Assembly: GCF_900100785.1 (NCBI RefSeq)
Contig: NZ_FNCP01000018.1
Coordinates: 37,817 to 101,816, forward strand
Length of the DNA stretch: 64,000 nucleotides
From: Desulfosporosinus hippei DSM 8344
GTDB taxonomy: Bacteria > Bacillota > Desulfitobacteriia > Desulfitobacteriales > Desulfitobacteriaceae
Direction: 5' to 3'
A model generated the notes under the pieces. The model was not told the DNA's origin, ran no database searches, and saw only the letters and a program-made list of their open reading frames with translations. Position numbers and translations under genes: made by a program. Shown piece by piece: positions 8,858 through 17,655 of the stretch (positions within the stretch are counted from its first letter, which is position 1; each line of letters opens with the position of its first letter).

Positions 8858-9033
8858 GAGGAAGTTTCTTAGCTTAAGGAGCACTTTAGTGGAATCGCGT
8901 CAATGAGCGCAGGCGATAAGGCGTGAAGAAACGCAACGGTTCACATGCAGAAAAGCCCGGAGGTTTTGCGTTTTAGCCTTAGCGGCAAGTGAATAGCGAT
9001 GGAACGTGTGCGACTGGGCTAATAAACTTCCTC
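8858..9033. repeat. large palindromic repeat, GAGGAAG type, copy F
   Basis: Inverted ends GAGGAAG (8858-8864) and CTTCCTC (9027-9033). TTAGCTTA pairs loosely with GGGCTAAT just inside. The apex motif GGTTCACATG ... CCCGGAGGTT (about 8938-8966) is closed by CGCAAC / GTTTTGCG. A near-identical core lies at 27669-27932. Confidence 0.85.
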
Positions 9034-9044
9034 CCACTTCCTCG

Positions 9045-9551
9045 CTACCTCTCATACCGAGGGCGATACCTCAGCCAGCCCCGGACAAAGGATTGATGAA
9101 TCCAAGGGTAAGTTAAGGGTACTAAGATGGCGTTATATAAGGAGACTCCTATGACCAGTCGGCCCAGGTCCGCCAGGGACCAATGGAGTCCGGCACCTAA
9201 GCTTAAAAAAGCCACTAAGAGCTGCCCCACTGCGGTGACGATAAACACCATAAAGGTGGTCAAAGGAAAGTTTTCTCTATACCAACGTTCAGCCAGCCAA
9301 TAGCTTAAAAAGGCGACCACCGTAAGGGTTAGCGTGTACATTCCGATGTAACGGCCTAAATATAGGTCTTCTAACAAGCCCGCAGCCACCCCCCAGATTA
9401 AACCTGAGCGAAGTCTATGATGCATGGCTATATAGATGGTTAAAAGCATGAGTAAATCCGGCTTGATCCCTGACCAAGACCAAAAGTGAAAGAGTGTGCC
9501 CGGTAAAATCAGGCTTAATAAGAACATTACCGCGATCAAAATATAACGCAC
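9045..9551 (-). CDS. mreD: MreD rod-shape membrane protein
   Basis: A 168-residue hydrophobic protein with about five membrane segments, the usual MreD size and profile. FHFWSWSGIKPDLLMLLTIY and LIWGVAAGLLEDLYLG match the conserved PDL and GxxxGLxxD regions of MreD. It is a membrane partner of MreC in the elongasome. It starts with GTG just after the mreC stop (TAA at 9554-9556), so the two are translationally coupled. The assignment is firm because of the mreBCD order. Confidence 0.92.
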   Translation of the reverse strand: MRYILIAVMFLLSLILPGTLFHFWSWSGIKPDLLMLLTIYIAMHHRLRSGLIWGVAAGLLEDLYLGRYIGMYTLTLTVVAFLSYWLAERWYRENFPLTTFMVFIVTAVGQLLVAFLSLGAGLHWSLADLGRLVIGVSLYNAILVPLTYPWIHQSFVRGWLRYRPRYER

Positions 9552-9553
9552 TA

Positions 9554-10420
9554 TTATTCACCAACCATTTTTACGATATAAACCTCTTCAAGAGAGTCAA
9601 AATTGACCAGTGGTTGAATATAGGCTGTCTTCAATAAGCCTGAAGGATCTAATTGGATTTCCTTAACCTGCCCCACGGGAACGTCTTTAGGGTAAACCCC
9701 TCCCAGCCCGGAGGTCAGTACTAGGTCTCCAACGTTAACACTATCGTCTCTGCGGAAAAGCATTTGTAGATTGCCTTCCGAGGTTAGGCGAGAGCCTCGC
9801 GTATAGTTCCCTTGTACGATTCCAAAGGTACCTGTACCGGTGCTGCCCCCTACCTTGGCGCTGACTTGCCCTTCCCCATCCAGGATCAATAAGACTTCCG
9901 AGGTGGTTGGGGTAACGGATACGATCTTCCCCACAATCCCCAGATCACCAATAACCGGGCAATTAATGGCCACCCCATCTTGAGTGCCACGATTTAAGGT
10001 TAAAGTACGATACCAGGTTGTTGGATTACGGTTAATGACACTGGCTCCAACCTTTTCAAATTTATCCAGGGTCGGACTGCGAAATTGACCTTGGTCCAGC
10101 TCGTTATAACGCATCCCGGCCAAGATTTCTGTTTTCAGCTTAAGGTTATCTCCGGTCAACTGGTCAACTTTCTTAAGGAGTTCCTCATTTTCTTTTGCTA
10201 CCTCTTCAAAGTCCCAGATTGCCCTGGTATTATCTCTTATTGCATTCCCTATTTGGAGAATTGGATATTCTAAGGGACTTAGAACCCTCTGCATAACTCC
10301 CCCAACAGGATTAGGGAAATTGCTCCCCAGCCCTGTAAAGCGAATCGCTATTAATACCCCCAACAAGAGAAAGAAAACGAGAACCGCAATTCCCGTTACA
10401 TTTACTCTTTTCCTCACCAT
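9554..10420 (-). CDS. mreC: MreC rod-shape-determining protein
   Basis: A 288-residue bitopic protein. An N-terminal membrane segment (about 10-28) is followed by a coiled coil (about 70-100, with ENEELLKKVDQL) and then the two beta-barrel domains outside the membrane. Typical MreC phrases are VINRNPTTWYRTLTLNRG, GDLVLTSGLGGVYPKDVPVG and the closing PLVNFDSLEEVYIV. MreC links MreB filaments to the PBP2/RodA synthase. GGAGGAATT precedes the ATG. Confidence 0.95.
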   Translation of the reverse strand: MVRKRVNVTGIAVLVFFLLLGVLIAIRFTGLGSNFPNPVGGVMQRVLSPLEYPILQIGNAIRDNTRAIWDFEEVAKENEELLKKVDQLTGDNLKLKTEILAGMRYNELDQGQFRSPTLDKFEKVGASVINRNPTTWYRTLTLNRGTQDGVAINCPVIGDLGIVGKIVSVTPTTSEVLLILDGEGQVSAKVGGSTGTGTFGIVQGNYTRGSRLTSEGNLQMLFRRDDSVNVGDLVLTSGLGGVYPKDVPVGQVKEIQLDPSGLLKTAYIQPLVNFDSLEEVYIVKMVGE

Positions 10421-10438
10421 AATTCCTCCCCGCTTTTT

Positions 10439-11458
10439 TTAGCTCTTTTGCGAGGCGGCGATTCTACGAAGGATTTCTGCATGTTCTAAGACATTTCCTG
10501 TGCCAATAGCGACACAGGACAAAGGATCCTCCGCTATGTGGACAGCAATACCCGTTTCTTCTGAGATTAGTCGATCGAGATTACGTAATAATGACCCACC
10601 GCCTGCCATCATTATGCCCCGATCCATGATGTCGGATGATAATTCCGGTGGAGTCTTTTCTAAACAGGATTTTACAGCATCTACGATTGCCATGACAGGC
10701 TCCTGCAGAGCTTCCTGGATTTCTTCCGAGGTTACTTCAATGGTTTTCGGAAGTCCTGTCAGCAAATCCCGTCCCCGGACAGTGTACATTCCTTTTTCCG
10801 CTTTATATGCATAACCGATTTCAAATTTAAGGGTCTCAGCAGTTCGATAACCGACCATTAAATTATAGCGTCGTTTTATGTGGGCAATGATGGCATCATC
10901 CATCTCATCTCCCGCTACGCGAATTGAACGGCTGGTTACAATTCCCCCCAAGGAAATAACGGCAACTTCTGTTGTCCCGCCGCCAATATCCACAATCATA
11001 TTTCCTGTGGGTTCACTGACCGGGAGTCCTGCGCCAATCGCCGCTGCCATAGGCTCTTCTAAGATAATGGGATCTTTGGCACCGGCAGCCATAGCCGCTT
11101 CTTTGACAGCCCGTTCTTCCACAGGAGTGACTCCCGAGGGTACGCAGATAACCACCCGGGGGCGAATAAAGGGATGCTCCGTCCCTAAAGCTCTACTGAT
11201 AAAATACTTGAGCATTTTCTGGGTAACGTTAAAATCCGAGATAACTCCATCTTTTAAGGGGCGAATTGCCACGATGTTACTGGGTGTCCGGCCAATCATT
11301 TCCTTCGCACTGTCTCCCACAGCCATGGGGGTCTTCGTGGTTATGTCCATGGCCACCACCGAAGGTTCCCGTACGACAATCCCTCTGCCCTTGGCATGAA
11401 CCACTGTATTCGCGGTTCCTAAATCTATACCTAAATCCTTGCTAAAAAAATTAAACAT
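10439..11458 (-). CDS. mreB: MreB actin-like rod-shape protein
   Basis: An actin-fold ATPase of 339 residues that forms membrane-bound filaments guiding wall synthesis. Phosphate-1 motif GIDLGTANT lies near the start, [15 protein letters not shown] is phosphate-2, and [12 protein letters not shown] is the adenosine motif. The frame is open 33 codons further upstream, but GGAGGGAG lies 8 nt before the ATG at 11456-11458 and the N-terminus [18 protein letters not shown] matches the family. The upstream extension is tandem low-complexity sequence and should not be included. Confidence 0.96.
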   Translation of the reverse strand: MFNFFSKDLGIDLGTANTVVHAKGRGIVVREPSVVAMDITTKTPMAVGDSAKEMIGRTPSNIVAIRPLKDGVISDFNVTQKMLKYFISRALGTEHPFIRPRVVICVPSGVTPVEERAVKEAAMAAGAKDPIILEEPMAAAIGAGLPVSEPTGNMIVDIGGGTTEVAVISLGGIVTSRSIRVAGDEMDDAIIAHIKRRYNLMVGYRTAETLKFEIGYAYKAEKGMYTVRGRDLLTGLPKTIEVTSEEIQEALQEPVMAIVDAVKSCLEKTPPELSSDIMDRGIMMAGGGSLLRNLDRLISEETGIAVHIAEDPLSCVAIGTGNVLEHAEILRRIAASQKS

Positions 11459-11668
11459 GGTGTTATCTCCCTCCAAATTTGTGGTTCGATATTTGTTACG
11501 CGTGGTTAGTAAATCGTAGTTCGTAGTTTGCAGATTAGTATTGAACAAAGGCCGCAATAATTTTTAGCTAAGCAGCAAAGTAACTAAGCGAACAGGTTTC
11601 AATTCATTTTTCAATTCGCAGAATCGATTCAGAGATCCTACCGCGAAGATCGCGAACCACGAGCCACA

Positions 11669-12355
11669 CTATAGTATTCCACGCTCTTTTAAGCTAATAT
11701 AGCGATTATCCCCTATAATCACGTGATCTAATACTTCAATTCCAAGTATCTTTCCCCCATCTGCCAAGCGTCGGGTTACTTCAATATCTTCTTGACTAGG
11801 GGTCGGATCTCCACTGGGATGATTGTGCAATAAAATGATGGCGTTAGAGTTGCGCCGTATTGCCTCTTTGAAACATTCCCTCGGATGCACCAGGGATGAA
11901 TTAAGCGATCCTATTGAAACCGGGCTGATCCCCAACACATGATTTTTGGTTGAGAGGGACACTACCCGAAAATGTTCACGATCAAGGTACCTCATTTCTT
12001 CCATAACAATATGAGCGACATCTTGAGGAGAGTTGACCACCGGTCTGGACAGTGGGTCCACTGAAACTGAACGACGCCCTAATTCCAGGGCCGCCTTTAC
12101 TTCTGCGGATTTCGCCCGTCCTAAGCCATGAATTTGAGCTAACTCATGAACCGTGAGTTTTCCCAAACCCGAAAGTCCACCAACACTGGCCAAGATTCGT
12201 TCTGCTAAGGTTAAAACATTTTCACCCTTAATACCTGTCCGTAAGAGAATAGCCAAAACTTCATGATTGGATAAGGCCTCAGGCCCTAACTGACAAAGTC
12301 GTTCACGGGGTAAAAGCTCCGCCGGTAAGTCCTTCAAACGCCGATAATCCATCAT
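11669..12355 (-). CDS. radC: RadC-family JAB/MPN domain protein
   Basis: A UPF0758/RadC protein. The N-terminal helix-hairpin-helix part has LPRERLCQLGPEALSNHEVL and GLGRAKSAEVKAALELGRR. The C-terminal JAMM metal site reads HNHPSGDPTPSQED, with the glutamate in an upstream strand. Its biological role is still unclear in bacteria. The start is at one of two adjacent ATGs (12350-12355) with GAGGTGG just upstream, inside the 3' end of maf, so the two genes overlap by about 50 bp. The longer open frame to 12436 runs further inside maf and has no ribosome binding site. Confidence 0.9.
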   Translation of the reverse strand: MMDYRRLKDLPAELLPRERLCQLGPEALSNHEVLAILLRTGIKGENVLTLAERILASVGGLSGLGKLTVHELAQIHGLGRAKSAEVKAALELGRRSVSVDPLSRPVVNSPQDVAHIVMEEMRYLDREHFRVVSLSTKNHVLGISPVSIGSLNSSLVHPRECFKEAIRRNSNAIILLHNHPSGDPTPSQEDIEVTRRLADGGKILGIEVLDHVIIGDNRYISLKERGIL

Positions 12356-12959
12356 CCACCTCGCGTGAGGTGATGTTTGTCTGCTCAATCCCCCACGTCT
12401 TAAGTTGTTCCGAGAGATATTCCATGGGCAAGCCAATGACGTTTGTCAGGGAACCTTCTATGGAAGTTACGAACTTCCCGGCTTCTCCCTGAATTCCATA
12501 AGAGCCTGCCTTGTCCATCGGTTCTCCACCGGCTATGTAGGCTTTTATTTCATCCTCACCAAGTGGGCGAAAATTTACGACAGTTTCAATCACATCAGAA
12601 ACAAGTTTTCCGGATCCGGAGATTAAGGCAACGCCGGTTAGAACTTTATGAGTACGACCACTCAAGCTTAGGAGCATTTCTTCTGCTTCCAGTGCAGAGC
12701 CGGGTTTGCCTAAAATACAGGAATCGAGAACTACCATTGTATCTGCGCCCAGTATCACATCCTGCTTGTCCCCTCCAAGCTCCAGCCAATTGGTTAAACC
12801 AGCTTTAGCCTTGCGTTCAGCTAGGAGCTTAGCCCCTATAAACGGAGAAATCCCCTCTTCCAGATCTTCTAATACAGAAGCCTGAACCGTTTCAAAAACG
12901 TATCCTCCCTGGCGAAGCAATAAAGATCTTCGTGGAGATGAAGAAGCAAGTACGAGCAT
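12303..12959 (-). CDS. maf: Maf nucleotide pyrophosphatase
   Basis: A 218-residue Maf/HAM1-fold protein that hydrolyses non-canonical or modified dTTP/UTP to monophosphates. The N-terminal signature LVLASSSPRRSLLLRQGG and the acidic motif VILGADTMVVLD are present, as is DKAGSYGIQGEAGKFV for substrate binding. The C-terminal 17 residues run into the start of radC and are longer than usual. The gene starts 1 bp from the end of the DUF4321 gene, with its ribosome binding site AGGAAGG inside that gene. Confidence 0.93.
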   Translation of the reverse strand: MLVLASSSPRRSLLLRQGGYVFETVQASVLEDLEEGISPFIGAKLLAERKAKAGLTNWLELGGDKQDVILGADTMVVLDSCILGKPGSALEAEEMLLSLSGRTHKVLTGVALISGSGKLVSDVIETVVNFRPLGEDEIKAYIAGGEPMDKAGSYGIQGEAGKFVTSIEGSLTNVIGLPMEYLSEQLKTWGIEQTNITSREVDDGLSAFEGLTGGAFTP

Positions 12960-12960
12960 G

Positions 12961-13224
12961 TTACACCTTCCTTGATAGGATATACCCTCCCATAGCCCCT
13001 AAGAGCGTTGCAATGGTAATACTTATGCGACAGCCAAAGGAAAGCGAGAGAAAAAAGAAATCTACGTAGGTGTGTGAAGGTATGTCAATGACAGCAGGCC
13101 GTAAAAACGGAGCAAAAAGCCCGTATTTATCCAAGCCGAACCCAACCAAAGTTCCCAGGGCCGCCCCAATCATGATCAGCAAAAGGGCTCTACCAGTCCC
13201 TGAGGAATTTCGTCCAACTGCCAT
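12961..13224 (-). CDS. DUF4321 membrane protein
   Basis: An 87-residue protein with two hydrophobic segments (about 13-35 and 52-82) separated by PFLRPAVIDIPSHTYVDFFFLSLSFG. This size and pattern match the DUF4321 family found next to maf in Clostridia. The function is unknown. It is the first gene of the maf-radC-mre-min run, with GGAGGGGGAAG before its ATG. Confidence 0.75.
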   Translation of the reverse strand: MAVGRNSSGTGRALLLIMIGAALGTLVGFGLDKYGLFAPFLRPAVIDIPSHTYVDFFFLSLSFGCRISITIATLLGAMGGYILSRKV

Positions 13225-13451
13225 TATTTTCTTCCCCCTCCGTTACGTAGCAAGTCTGCATAATTAATCTAGTTTATCTTCTCATAGCCTCATATAAGTG
13301 TAGCATCTTAACAAGTACTAAGCAAGTTCGACACGGTTCTTCATTTGGTTTTAGTTTCGCAATTTGGTGGTTGCTTCTCAGGCACAGGAGGGCGGTTCTT
13401 ATAAGTCAGGGAAACGGTTCTTGGGGCTGGATTTTGGGGTTTTCGTGAAAG

Positions 13452-13629
13452 TAAGGAGCAAATTGCCCGTTTACACTCGTTACGTTTCCTCGCTCTTTGG
13501 ATGCTGAAGGAATTGCGCCAACCTCTGGGCAACTCAAGGATGTGAACCCGGGCGCAATTGGCCCTTCAGCATCGGCATTCGCTTTATCACAAACTTCACT
13601 AAAGTGTTTTCTTGGCAATTGGCTCCTTA
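13452..13629. repeat. large palindromic repeat, AATTGC type, copy H1
   Basis: Outer arms TAAGGAGCAAATTGCC and GGCAATTGGCTCCTTA. The inner stem GATGCTGAAGG-AATTGCGCC pairs with GGCGCAATT-CCTTCAGCATC. The apex carries AACCTCTGGG ... TGTGAACCC, the reverse complement of the motif seen in the other repeat types. It is embedded in a longer direct repeat with copy H2 (period 310 bp). Confidence 0.88.
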
Positions 13630-13761
13630 ATTTCTGGTCTGTGGGGGCTGAGGATGGACATTAGGGCGTGTGAAGCAGGTCAGGGGTGGCAAACGACTGG
13701 GAGCGATTCTTCTATGTCAAGGAAACGGTTCTTGGGGCTGAATTTTGGGGTTTTCGTGAAA

Positions 13762-13939
13762 GTAAGGAGCAAATTGCCCGTTCACACTCGTTGCGTTTCC
13801 TCGCTCTTTGGATGCTGAAGGAATTGCGCCAACCTCTGGGTAACGCAAGATGTGAACCCGGGCGCAATTGGCCCTTCAGCATCGGCATTCGCTTTACCGC
13901 AAACTTCACTAAAGTGTTCTTTTGGCAATTGGCTCCTTA
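13762..13939. repeat. large palindromic repeat, AATTGC type, copy H2
   Basis: Direct-repeat copy of H1, 310 bp downstream, with the flanks GGTTCTTGGGGCTG upstream and TTTCTGGTCTGTGGGGGCTG downstream also duplicated. About 95 percent alike by eye. A third partial flank begins near 14055 (GGGTTCTTGGGGCTTGATTATGG), so the array once had or is gaining another unit. Confidence 0.88.
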
Positions 13940-14074
13940 ATTTCTGGTCTGTGGGGGCTGAGGATGGACATTAGGGCGTGGTGGAGTAGGTCAGGGGGTC
14001 ATTTACTGAGGCAGTTAGTTTTAAGTCAAGGAAGGGCGGTTCTTCTCCGTCAGAGAGGGGTTCTTGGGGCTTGA

Positions 14075-14431
14075 TTATGGGGTATTTATTTTATTTTTCT
14101 CTCTAATTTCAAAAATCTTTGCGAATCCCCATTTATACGGATGATATATAATATAAGAAAGCGCTATGCCCCACATGCTGTACCTTGATCTTATCGAAAG
14201 ATCCGTAAAAAAATAAAAATACAGGCCCCCCAAATATATGGTAGCTGATGTAACTAACTTAGCAATCAATTTGGCCTTAAGATACGATGGCTTACTATTA
14301 ATGCTATAGGATAATGAAAACCTTGGTTTTAGTTTTTGAACGAGTGCAGCCAACAAAAAGATAGTCGCTATTATAAACATCAGTTCTATATTATTCAAAT
14401 TACTAATCCTAATCTCTTCCTCTAAAGACAA
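14075..14431 (-). CDS. hypothetical membrane protein
   Basis: 118 residues with three hydrophobic segments (about 14-30, 60-76 and 85-103) and a basic C-terminus. I do not recognise a family. A TTG start has AGGAGGTGAG about 5 nt upstream, which supports a real gene. It is AT-rich compared with the neighbouring housekeeping genes and lies among the repeats, so recent acquisition is possible. The next gene points the other way. Confidence 0.5.
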   Translation of the reverse strand: MSLEEEIRISNLNNIELMFIIATIFLLAALVQKLKPRFSLSYSINSKPSYLKAKLIAKLVTSATIYLGGLYFYFFTDLSIRSRYSMWGIALSYIIYHPYKWGFAKIFEIREKNKINTP

Positions 14432-14622
14432 TATATCTCACCTCCTACGCCTATCTTATCATCGATAACCAATTATTAAAACAATAACTAAGAAGTGCAA
14501 TGTGCAATTATAAACCCCTTACGCTCCCTTTTACATGTCTTAACTTGTCAAAAAATCAAGTAAGACAGAGGAGGATTCTTCCGTTTATATCTAGGGGTTG
14601 CTGAAAGCAAGGAGAGTTAAAT

Positions 14623-15291
14623 ATGGTATTACCCAAAATATCAAAAGCCCTTATTTTTATTTTAATAAGTATCTTCTTAAGTATTGGTATTTTCTTCTTA
14701 GGAACTCCTTGGGGATATCTAGAACATAGAATCAAATTCCACGATTATCTGGAAGATAGGTATAAGAAAGAGTTTGCTATTAAGAAGATATCTTATACTT
14801 TTATGCATGGGGGGCTTTATAGTGCAGAAGCTAATGACGTAAATCAACCCGACATAAGTTTTTATGTCGGGCAAAATTACAGAACGAAAGATATTGAAGA
14901 TGGTTATTATTATACAATGTGTCATTATCAAGCGAATGCAGATTTAGCTCCAATTTTAGAAAGTCTCTATCCAGACAGCAAGTATTCTATTGAGGTTTTG
15001 CCTAATGATGATGATAAATCTATTTTTGAGGGATCTGAAATACCAGATTATAGAAAGGTTACAACGATAATCCTAGGGATCTCCTTGCGTAATGTTGCAG
15101 TCACTAATGAAAATGAATTAAACGAGGTTGAAAAGGCATATTGCTTATTAAAGAGCCTTAAAGATCAAAAGTTAGCACTTAGTAATTTTAGTGTGCATTA
15201 TAAAAATAAGACTATGATTCTAAACTCTCAGGACATAGATTTAATCCATGATGTTAATGATCTTAAAAATCATTTAGATGATTATAGATAA
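14623..15291 (+). CDS. hypothetical membrane-anchored protein
   Basis: 222 residues with an N-terminal membrane anchor (about 9-28) followed by an outside domain. The segments GTPWGYLEHRIKFHDYLEDRY and ISYTFMHGGLYSAEA resemble the YfjL-like family of Firmicutes, but I hold that only as a possibility. AAGGAGAG lies 6 nt before the ATG. Base composition is about two-thirds A+T, clearly richer than its neighbours, and it is flanked by repeats on both sides. Confidence 0.55.
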   Translation: MVLPKISKALIFILISIFLSIGIFFLGTPWGYLEHRIKFHDYLEDRYKKEFAIKKISYTFMHGGLYSAEANDVNQPDISFYVGQNYRTKDIEDGYYYTMCHYQANADLAPILESLYPDSKYSIEVLPNDDDKSIFEGSEIPDYRKVTTIILGISLRNVAVTNENELNEVEKAYCLLKSLKDQKLALSNFSVHYKNKTMILNSQDIDLIHDVNDLKNHLDDYR

Positions 15292-15389
15292 GTTACGTAA
15301 GTTACATAAGTTTCAAAATCCTTGGCATCCATAGTTGGTGAAGGACGGAACAGGATATGACTAGTTCATGGGGCGCACGACTAGCTCAG

Positions 15390-15418
15390 AGCCGAGTCAG
15401 TGTCACGCGAACCCTCCC
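15390..15418. repeat. remnant end of GTCGCG-type palindrome
   Basis: AGCCGAGTCAGTGTCACGCG followed by CCCTCCC matches the right end of the element at 17548-17764 (GCCGAGTCAGTGTGACGCG). It lies against the aspA stop codon at 15420, just as the full element abuts cimA. Confidence 0.6.
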
Positions 15419-15419
15419 T

Positions 15420-16823
15420 TTACTTTAACAACTCCACCCCGGCAATTCCCGGTCTGGTCATCTCATACGGATTTAAGATCAGATCAAGTTCCTCTTTGGT
15501 CAAAATACCTTTTTCCAAAACAAGCTCTGCAACCGGCCGTCCGTAAAGAATGGCTTCTTTGGCGATGGTTGAAGCAACTTCATAGCCGACATGAGGATTA
15601 ATTGCCGTCACCAAGCCCACACTGTTTTCCACCATCACTCTGCAGCGTTCTTCATTAGCTGTGATTCCTGAGATGCAGCGATCACGGAAGACCCGGATCA
15701 CATTACGCAAAATGTCTAAGGATTGGAGGAGATTAAAGACAACAACAGGTTCCATCACATTAAGTTCAAGTTGCCCGGCACCACAGGCTAAGCCGATGGT
15801 GAAGTCATTCCCTTGAACCTGAAAGGCTACTTGATTAACTACTTCAGCAATTACCGGATTAACCTTCCCCGGCATGATGGAGGAACCAGGCTGCATAGGG
15901 GGCAGATTTAGCTCATTAAACCCGGTTCGCGGGCCGGAGGCCATGAGGCGCAGATCATTAGCGATTTTAGAAAGGTTGACAGCTAAAGTCCTTAGAGATC
16001 CTGAAACTTCCATGAAAGCGTCCGTGTTTTGAGTAGCATCCACCAGATCTTCGGCAAGCCGCAAAGGCAAACCCGTCCATTCTTGCATCAGCTCTGTCAC
16101 CTTTTCAATATAACGCGGATCCGCATTTAAGCCGGTGCCAACAGCAGTAGCTCCCATGTTTATAACTTCCAGAGATTTAATAGCTTCTTTAATTCGCTTA
16201 AGGTCTCTGCCCAACATATGGGAATATGCCCCGAATTCTTGGCCTAAACGAATAGGGACGGCATCCTGGAGATGGGTTCTTCCCATCTTAATGACACCGT
16301 CAAATTCCTGTGCCTTATCTTCAAAAGTCTGACGCAATTCGTCCAAGACCGCAAGCAAATCATGAGCAACATTCAAACAAGCGATGCGAATTGTGGTGGG
16401 GAAGACATCATTCGTACTTTGGGCCATATTCACATGAGTGTTGGGGTGGACTCTGAAATACTCCCCCTTTTGACCGCCAATAATTTCAATAGCCCGATTC
16501 GCAATAACTTCATTAGCATTCATATTAAAAGACGTACCCGCTCCGCCCTGAATCACATCTACCACAAACTGCTCTTGTAGCCTGCCCCCCACCAATTCCT
16601 TGGATGCTGCGATTATTGCATTTCCAATTGTCGGACTTAGCGCACCAATATGCATATTTGCTTCCGCCGCCGCACCTTTGACCATTCCGATAGCCCGGAT
16701 TAATTCTCGATGAGGGTGATACCCGGTAATAGGAAAGTTCTCCTTCGCTCGGAGTGTTTGAATACCGTAATACACGTCATCAGGGACGTCATGAACTCCA
16801 ATCAAATCCTTTTCTTGCCGCAT
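15420..16823 (-). CDS. aspA: aspartate ammonia-lyase
   Basis: A 467-residue cytosolic member of the aspartase/fumarase superfamily, converting aspartate to fumarate and ammonia. The signature GSSIMPGKVNPV holds the catalytic Ser loop. QGGAGTSFNMNANEVIANRA and HPNTHVNMAQSTNDVFPT are the other conserved blocks. The N-terminal VYYGIQTLRAKENFPI is typical of AspA rather than FumC. The class I fumarase at 62-63.5 kb acts on the same product, fumarate. It is flanked on both sides by palindromic repeats and appears to be transcribed alone. Confidence 0.9.
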   Translation of the reverse strand: MRQEKDLIGVHDVPDDVYYGIQTLRAKENFPITGYHPHRELIRAIGMVKGAAAEANMHIGALSPTIGNAIIAASKELVGGRLQEQFVVDVIQGGAGTSFNMNANEVIANRAIEIIGGQKGEYFRVHPNTHVNMAQSTNDVFPTTIRIACLNVAHDLLAVLDELRQTFEDKAQEFDGVIKMGRTHLQDAVPIRLGQEFGAYSHMLGRDLKRIKEAIKSLEVINMGATAVGTGLNADPRYIEKVTELMQEWTGLPLRLAEDLVDATQNTDAFMEVSGSLRTLAVNLSKIANDLRLMASGPRTGFNELNLPPMQPGSSIMPGKVNPVIAEVVNQVAFQVQGNDFTIGLACGAGQLELNVMEPVVVFNLLQSLDILRNVIRVFRDRCISGITANEERCRVMVENSVGLVTAINPHVGYEVASTIAKEAILYGRPVAELVLEKGILTKEELDLILNPYEMTRPGIAGVELLK

Positions 16824-16919
16824 ATCATATCTCTCCTCATTAGTTTTTGGTTGGGGTCTTTGAAAGTATGGGGTTTCTGGTCGACTGGGCTGGTTTTGTA
16901 TGTCTGTTTGGGCGGGAAA

Positions 16920-17096
16920 TTAAGGGGAAATTGCACGTTCACACACGTTACGTTCCCTCGCTCGTTGGATGGTGAAGGAATTGCGCCAACCTCTGGGCGG
17001 CTCAATGATGTGAACCCGGGCGCAATAATCCCTTCACCATCTCACTCGCTTTACCGTGAACTCCACTAAAGTGTTCACTTTGCAATTGCCCCTTAA
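16920..17096. repeat. large palindromic repeat, AATTGC type, copy H3
   Basis: Outer arms TTAAGGGGAAATTGC and GCAATTGCCCCTTAA. The inner stem is GATGGTGAAGG with CCCTTCACCATC. Compared with H1 the stem pairs have changed together (GCTGAAG/CTTCAGC to GGTGAAG/CTTCACC), so pairing is kept. The apex AACCTCTGGG ... TGTGAACCC is unchanged. Confidence 0.88.
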
Positions 17097-17140
17097 TTTC
17101 TGGTCTGAGGGGGGCGGGACGGCAGGACGAGAAATCCATG

Positions 17141-17655
17141 CTGCACTCCCCCCCGTTTCCCCTAAGGGGGAACGAACGATTCACTCTTACCTCAAAAGCA
17201 TTCTCAAGCCAGAAGAAGACCGCGACCCAAATCCACGACCAAAGTCCGCGATCCAAAATCCCCGTCTCCCCCCAAGCTTCAGAGGGTCGCGATCACACGT
17301 AGCGACGCCTTTGCGTGAGTCGTAGCCAAACTCGGCTTTAATCCGCTTTCATCAAGCAGGGCGGGAAACAGGACGTTTCCCGCCAGCCATGCTACACCCC
17401 CACCCAAGCTGCACTCCCCCCGTTTCCCCGAAGGGGGAACGAACGATTCACTCTTAACTCAAAAGCATTCTCAAGCCAGAAGAAGACCGCGACCCAAATC
17501 CCCGACCAAAGTCCGCGATCCAAAATCCCCGTCTCCCCCCAGGCTTCAGAGGGTCGCGATCACACGCAGCGACGCCTTTGCGTGAGTCGTAGCCAAACTC
17601 GGCTTTAATCCGCTTTCATCAAGCAGGGCGGGAAACAGGACGTTTCCCGCCGGCC
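17141..17655. repeat. tandem 268 bp duplication in the aspA-cimA gap
   Basis: The unit beginning CTGCACTCCC at 17141 starts again at 17409. Shared blocks include AGGGGGAACGAACGATTCAC, CTCAAAAGCATTCTCAAGCC, and the left half of the GTCGCG-type palindrome. The first unit holds only half of the palindrome and the second leads into the complete one. No gene seen. Confidence 0.85.

Noticed and set aside
8381..8872. Arg/Ser/Pro-rich open frames in the mreD-mrdA gap
   Set aside because: They lie within the palindromic element, are antisense to their own counterparts, and have no start signals.
10439..11557. A longer MreB start 33 codons upstream
   Set aside because: The extension translates low-complexity intergenic phrases and has no ribosome binding site, while the ATG at 11458 has GGAGGGAG.
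13341..13940. Several small open frames in the H1/H2 repeats, some near-identical on both strands
   Set aside because: They follow the palindrome arms, lack ribosome binding sites, and the repeated copies break the frames. They are explained by the repeat, not by coding.
13452..13980. The two 310 bp-spaced repeats as a CRISPR array
   Set aside because: Only two units of large size with internal palindromes and no short spacers or cas genes.
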